DNA of 31,019 bases from CAYSJU01 sp964431495 (lineage in GTDB: Bacteria > Omnitrophota > Gorgyraeia > Tantalellales > Tantalellaceae): assembly GCA_964431495.1 (NCBI GenBank), contig CAYSJU010000024.1:1-31019 (forward strand), written 5' to 3'. The position numbers and the translations under genes are program-made. Each line of letters starts with the position of its first letter. Position 1 is the first letter of the stretch. The notes under the pieces are model-generated. The model saw only the letters and a list, made by a program, of their open reading frames with translations. It did not search any database and had not been told where the DNA came from. This document shows, in pieces, positions 29,068-31,019 of the stretch.

Positions 29068-29562
29068 TTAGCTAATGGTTCCCTTAACTTTATCTAAATA
29101 ATCGCCTGGATCAAATCCGTCGATGGCATTGCCAAGTGCATCAACGATCTTCCGCACAGATTTATCTGCTTCGCGAATAATTGAGCGGGAATTCCGTATT
29201 TCCTTAATCAATTGTTTTCTCGTTTCATGATTAGGTATTTTTTCAGCATTGTCAATCAATATTCGATGCACTAATTTATTTCTCGCATTCAAGGCCAAAG
29301 AAAGTTTCTCCTCCATTGAATTAGACACCTCAAAATGTATTTTCACCATTCTCATTAGTTGCCCCGCAGTTTTCTTTTCTTCATCTTCCATTATTGCCGT
29401 TGTTTGACGAGGTTCTAAATCCGTTAGGCCTAATCGTGCAAAGTGGTGCAACATCAAAGCTATCCCGTATTCAAATACCTGACAATCAAATAGTGCCGCT
29501 CCTGCCTCAACATAGAGCGGAGTTAACAGGTATCTTTTCTTTGCCTCAAAGTCTTTATCCAT
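29068..29562 (-). CDS. Hypothetical protein with HEPN-like RNxxxH motif
   Basis: 164 residues, all helical in character. The segment ALNARNKLVHRIL (about 90-103) contains R-N-x3-H, the signature of HEPN nucleases, where Arg-Asn and His form the RNA-cleaving site. An aromatic/hydrophobic N-terminus (YVEAGAALFDCQVFEYGIAL) and a long charged C-terminal helix flank it. No antitoxin nucleotidyltransferase lies beside it. It could be an RNase of a defence or stress system or simply share this fold. It is single, flanked by a repeat hairpin downstream and 156 bp without features before the IS element. No other known family is recognised. Confidence 0.6.
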   Translation of the reverse strand: MDKDFEAKKRYLLTPLYVEAGAALFDCQVFEYGIALMLHHFARLGLTDLEPRQTTAIMEDEEKKTAGQLMRMVKIHFEVSNSMEEKLSLALNARNKLVHRILIDNAEKIPNHETRKQLIKEIRNSRSIIREADKSVRKIVDALGNAIDGFDPGDYLDKVKGTIS

Positions 29563-29759
29563 AATTCAAAGGATATTATATAGATTGATAACTGCTTTGA
29601 TTTGAAATATTTACAAGCTAATCCCAATTTTTTAGTGATTTAACATCAACCAGAACATATTATCTAAGATCAGATTTAATTGATCCAACTAAGGCGCAAT
29701 GTAACCCTTTGGGGTAAGTGACCTTCCCCCATTAGCAGTGCCAACATGAATTAGAATAT

Positions 29760-30590
29760 TCACGTTGTTTGTAAGATCCTCTCAGGGGTTAACCCCTGAG
29801 AAAAATCAAATTTTCCCCTAAACTCCCAGGGTGTCATATTGTCTAAAGAGCTATGCGGCCTCTGCCTGTTGTAATCCATGCGCCAGACCTCTATAATCTT
29901 CCTGGCATCCTCAAGAGATAAGAACCAGTTATCATTCAAACACTCATCCCTGAGCTTGCCATTAAAACTTTCGATATAGGCGTTCTCGATGGGCTTACCC
30001 GGCCTGATAAAGTCCAGCTTAACATTATTCCTGTATGCCCATTCATCCAGGGCATTACTTGTAAACTCAGGACCATTGTCTACGGTTATTGCCTCCGGCA
30101 ACCCCCTCAAAAAGGCCAGTCTATCCAGTATACGAATAACTCTCTTACCACCGATAGATGTATCTGCTTCCAGGGCAGGACACTCTCTTGTAAAAGCATC
30201 TACTATCGTAAGTATCCTGAACCGTCTGCCATCAGCCAGCTGATCTTGCACAAAATCCATGCTCCATCTTTGATTAGGTCTCTTCGGAGTGGGCAACTCT
30301 ATCCTTGTCATAGCCGCACGCTTCTTACGCTTACGAATGCGTAAGGACAGGCCTTCTTCTTTGTATATCCGCTCTGTCCGCTTGTGATTAACCACAAGAC
30401 CTTCTCTCTTTAAAAGAACATGTATTCTCGGTGAACCGAAACGTCTTCTTTGCTCTGACAATTCTCTCATACGCTCGCGCATCGCCTCGTCCTGTACCTT
30501 CTTGCAAGAAATCCACCTCAGTGTATTACGACTTATCCCTATAAGAGCGCAAGCTCTTCTTTGACTCATGCGCCCAAAGCGTTTTAACAA
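29760..30590 (-). CDS. IS3-family transposase OrfB (DDE integrase)
   Basis: 276 residues as an independent frame, but normally made as an OrfAB fusion by -1 frameshifting. An HTH_21-like region precedes the rve integrase core. Catalytic residues are visible: Asp in RWSMDFVQDQL, Asp in TVDNGPEFTS and Glu in NAYIESFNGKLRDECL (the DDE triad with a G/K residue seven positions after the Glu). Its first codon here is a TTG without a ribosome site, in agreement with frameshift production. The frame is intact, so the element may still be active. Confidence 0.92.
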   Translation of the reverse strand: MLKRFGRMSQRRACALIGISRNTLRWISCKKVQDEAMRERMRELSEQRRRFGSPRIHVLLKREGLVVNHKRTERIYKEEGLSLRIRKRKKRAAMTRIELPTPKRPNQRWSMDFVQDQLADGRRFRILTIVDAFTRECPALEADTSIGGKRVIRILDRLAFLRGLPEAITVDNGPEFTSNALDEWAYRNNVKLDFIRPGKPIENAYIESFNGKLRDECLNDNWFLSLEDARKIIEVWRMDYNRQRPHSSLDNMTPWEFRGKFDFSQGLTPERILQTT

Positions 30591-30622
30591 AAACTTTACT
30601 GCTTTGATCTTTGCTCCGGGCT

Positions 30623-30889
30623 TTAGAAGTTTTTTGAAACCACCGCCTTAAGCGCATGGTTATCCAACGTTAAATCAGCAACTATTTGTTTTAATTTACG
30701 GTTCTCGTCTTCAAGTGTTTTGAGCCTGCGCGCTTCTGAGACGCTCAACCCACCGTATTTTGCCTTCCAGTTGTAAAAAGTGGCGTCACTTATACCGTAT
30801 TTACGACACAGATCAGCTGTCTTTGTCCCGGCTTCGGCTTCTTGTAAAACTCGAATGATCTGCTCTTCTGAGTACCTCTTTCTCTTCAT
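30623..30889 (-). CDS. IS3-family transposase OrfA (HTH_Tnp_1)
   Basis: 88 residues beginning MKRKRYSEEQIIRVLQEAEA, the classical start of IS407-group OrfA, with a helix-turn-helix (TADLCRKYGISDATFYNWKAKYGG) and a leucine-zipper-like tail (LEDENRKLKQIVADLTLD). It recognises the terminal repeats. The frame ends in the slippery region where -1 shifting leads into OrfB. Confidence 0.93.
   Translation of the reverse strand: MKRKRYSEEQIIRVLQEAEAGTKTADLCRKYGISDATFYNWKAKYGGLSVSEARRLKTLEDENRKLKQIVADLTLDNHALKAVVSKNF
30629..30635 (-). promoter_or_regulatory. Programmed -1 frameshift site of the IS element
   Basis: The minus strand reads A AAA AAC in the OrfA frame (codons AAA AAC), two codons before the OrfA stop. 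Slipping back one base continues as CTT CTA AAG into the OrfB frame without a stop. Confidence 0.75.
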
Positions 30890-31019
30890 CCTGTGCCTCC
30901 TTGTGTTAGTTTTAACACGTCCTCACTCTAATTGCAAGTGGCACAGTTTTTGGGGGGAAGGTCACCACTATTTCGGGAACCTCGCTAACCATAGACATTG
31001 CTCGCGTTATCATTCTACT

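Larger units (their letters stand above)
29719..30964 (-). mobile_element. Complete IS3-family insertion sequence (IS407-like), about 1246 bp
   Basis: Both ends carry inverted repeats starting TGACCTTCCCCC (29719 onward, and reading inward from 30964), with further matches such as GTGCCA and AATTAG. The TGACC start and CCCC run are typical of the IS407 group. Inside are orfA and orfB in the usual two-frame arrangement with a slippery AAAAAAC. Direct repeats of 4 bp, normal for the group, are not visible at the ends (TAAG on the left, CCAC on the right), so the flanks may have been rearranged. Confidence 0.88.

Noticed and set aside
29715..30968. Target-site duplication of the IS element
   Set aside because: The 4 bp on the two sides (TAAG and CCAC) differ, and shifting the ends by one base does not help.

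Overview
The window reads as a chromosome segment of an uncultured Gram-negative bacterium. The mix of SPASM radical-SAM peptide clusters, a PEP-CTERM protein, LuxC/LuxE/GH3 genes, small CxxC-x17-CxxC and Lys-rich proteins and many dispersed palindromic repeats fits candidate phylum Omnitrophota, or a relative in Desulfobacterota or the Planctomycetes-Verrucomicrobia group. No rRNA, tRNA or housekeeping marker is present, so this placement is an inference.

Region 1 (1-7420, minus strand) is a RiPP-like peptide operon. Reading from its promoter near 7420: precursor peptide A, a radical SAM/SPASM enzyme fused to an HPr-kinase-like ATPase, precursor peptide B, a second radical SAM/SPASM enzyme, a PqqD-like recognition protein, an S26/SipW-like peptidase, a third radical SAM/SPASM enzyme, and an ABC exporter that runs off the window. 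A third precursor (peptide C, 23505-23675, plus strand) lies alone 16 kb away. All three share a WxKP...EE[ST]VLxxCK leader and a Cys-hydrophobic-x-hydrophobic-small-Ala-Ser C-terminus. With the HprK-like domain, this suggests a pathway combining radical chemistry with phosphorylation of the C-terminal serine.

Region 2 (7456-15097) is a galactose locus: galP-type symporter, secreted Cache-like protein, galK, galE and a UDPGP-family uridylyltransferase on the minus strand, with galM divergent. No galT is seen, and the UDPGP enzyme may take its place. A broken AbiEii-like fragment sits at the end.

Region 3 (15152-19406) is a minus-strand luxE-luxC-GH3 operon for acyl activation and reduction to aldehyde, without luciferase genes in the window.

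Region 4 (19475-23136) holds small membrane, secreted and zinc-ribbon proteins plus a decayed methyltransferase. Region 5 (23417-26881) holds the orphan precursor, a PEP-CTERM protein behind a textbook sigma-54 promoter, a signal-peptide-bearing YgeA-like racemase without its first catalytic Cys, and a membrane/zinc-ribbon protein. Region 6 (27041-28610) is an AT-rich operon of DUF134 regulator, rhodanese and TSUP transporter, with a perfect 20-bp palindrome over its promoter. The window ends with a HEPN-like ORF and a complete IS3-family (IS407-like) element.

Dispersed inverted repeats (AAAATAGGG.../...CCCTATTTT and GGGACA types), 16-bp sequences resembling tRNA 3' ends, and a GGGTTTGAT palindrome occupy many gaps. 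Several repeat copies supply the stop codons of flanking genes.
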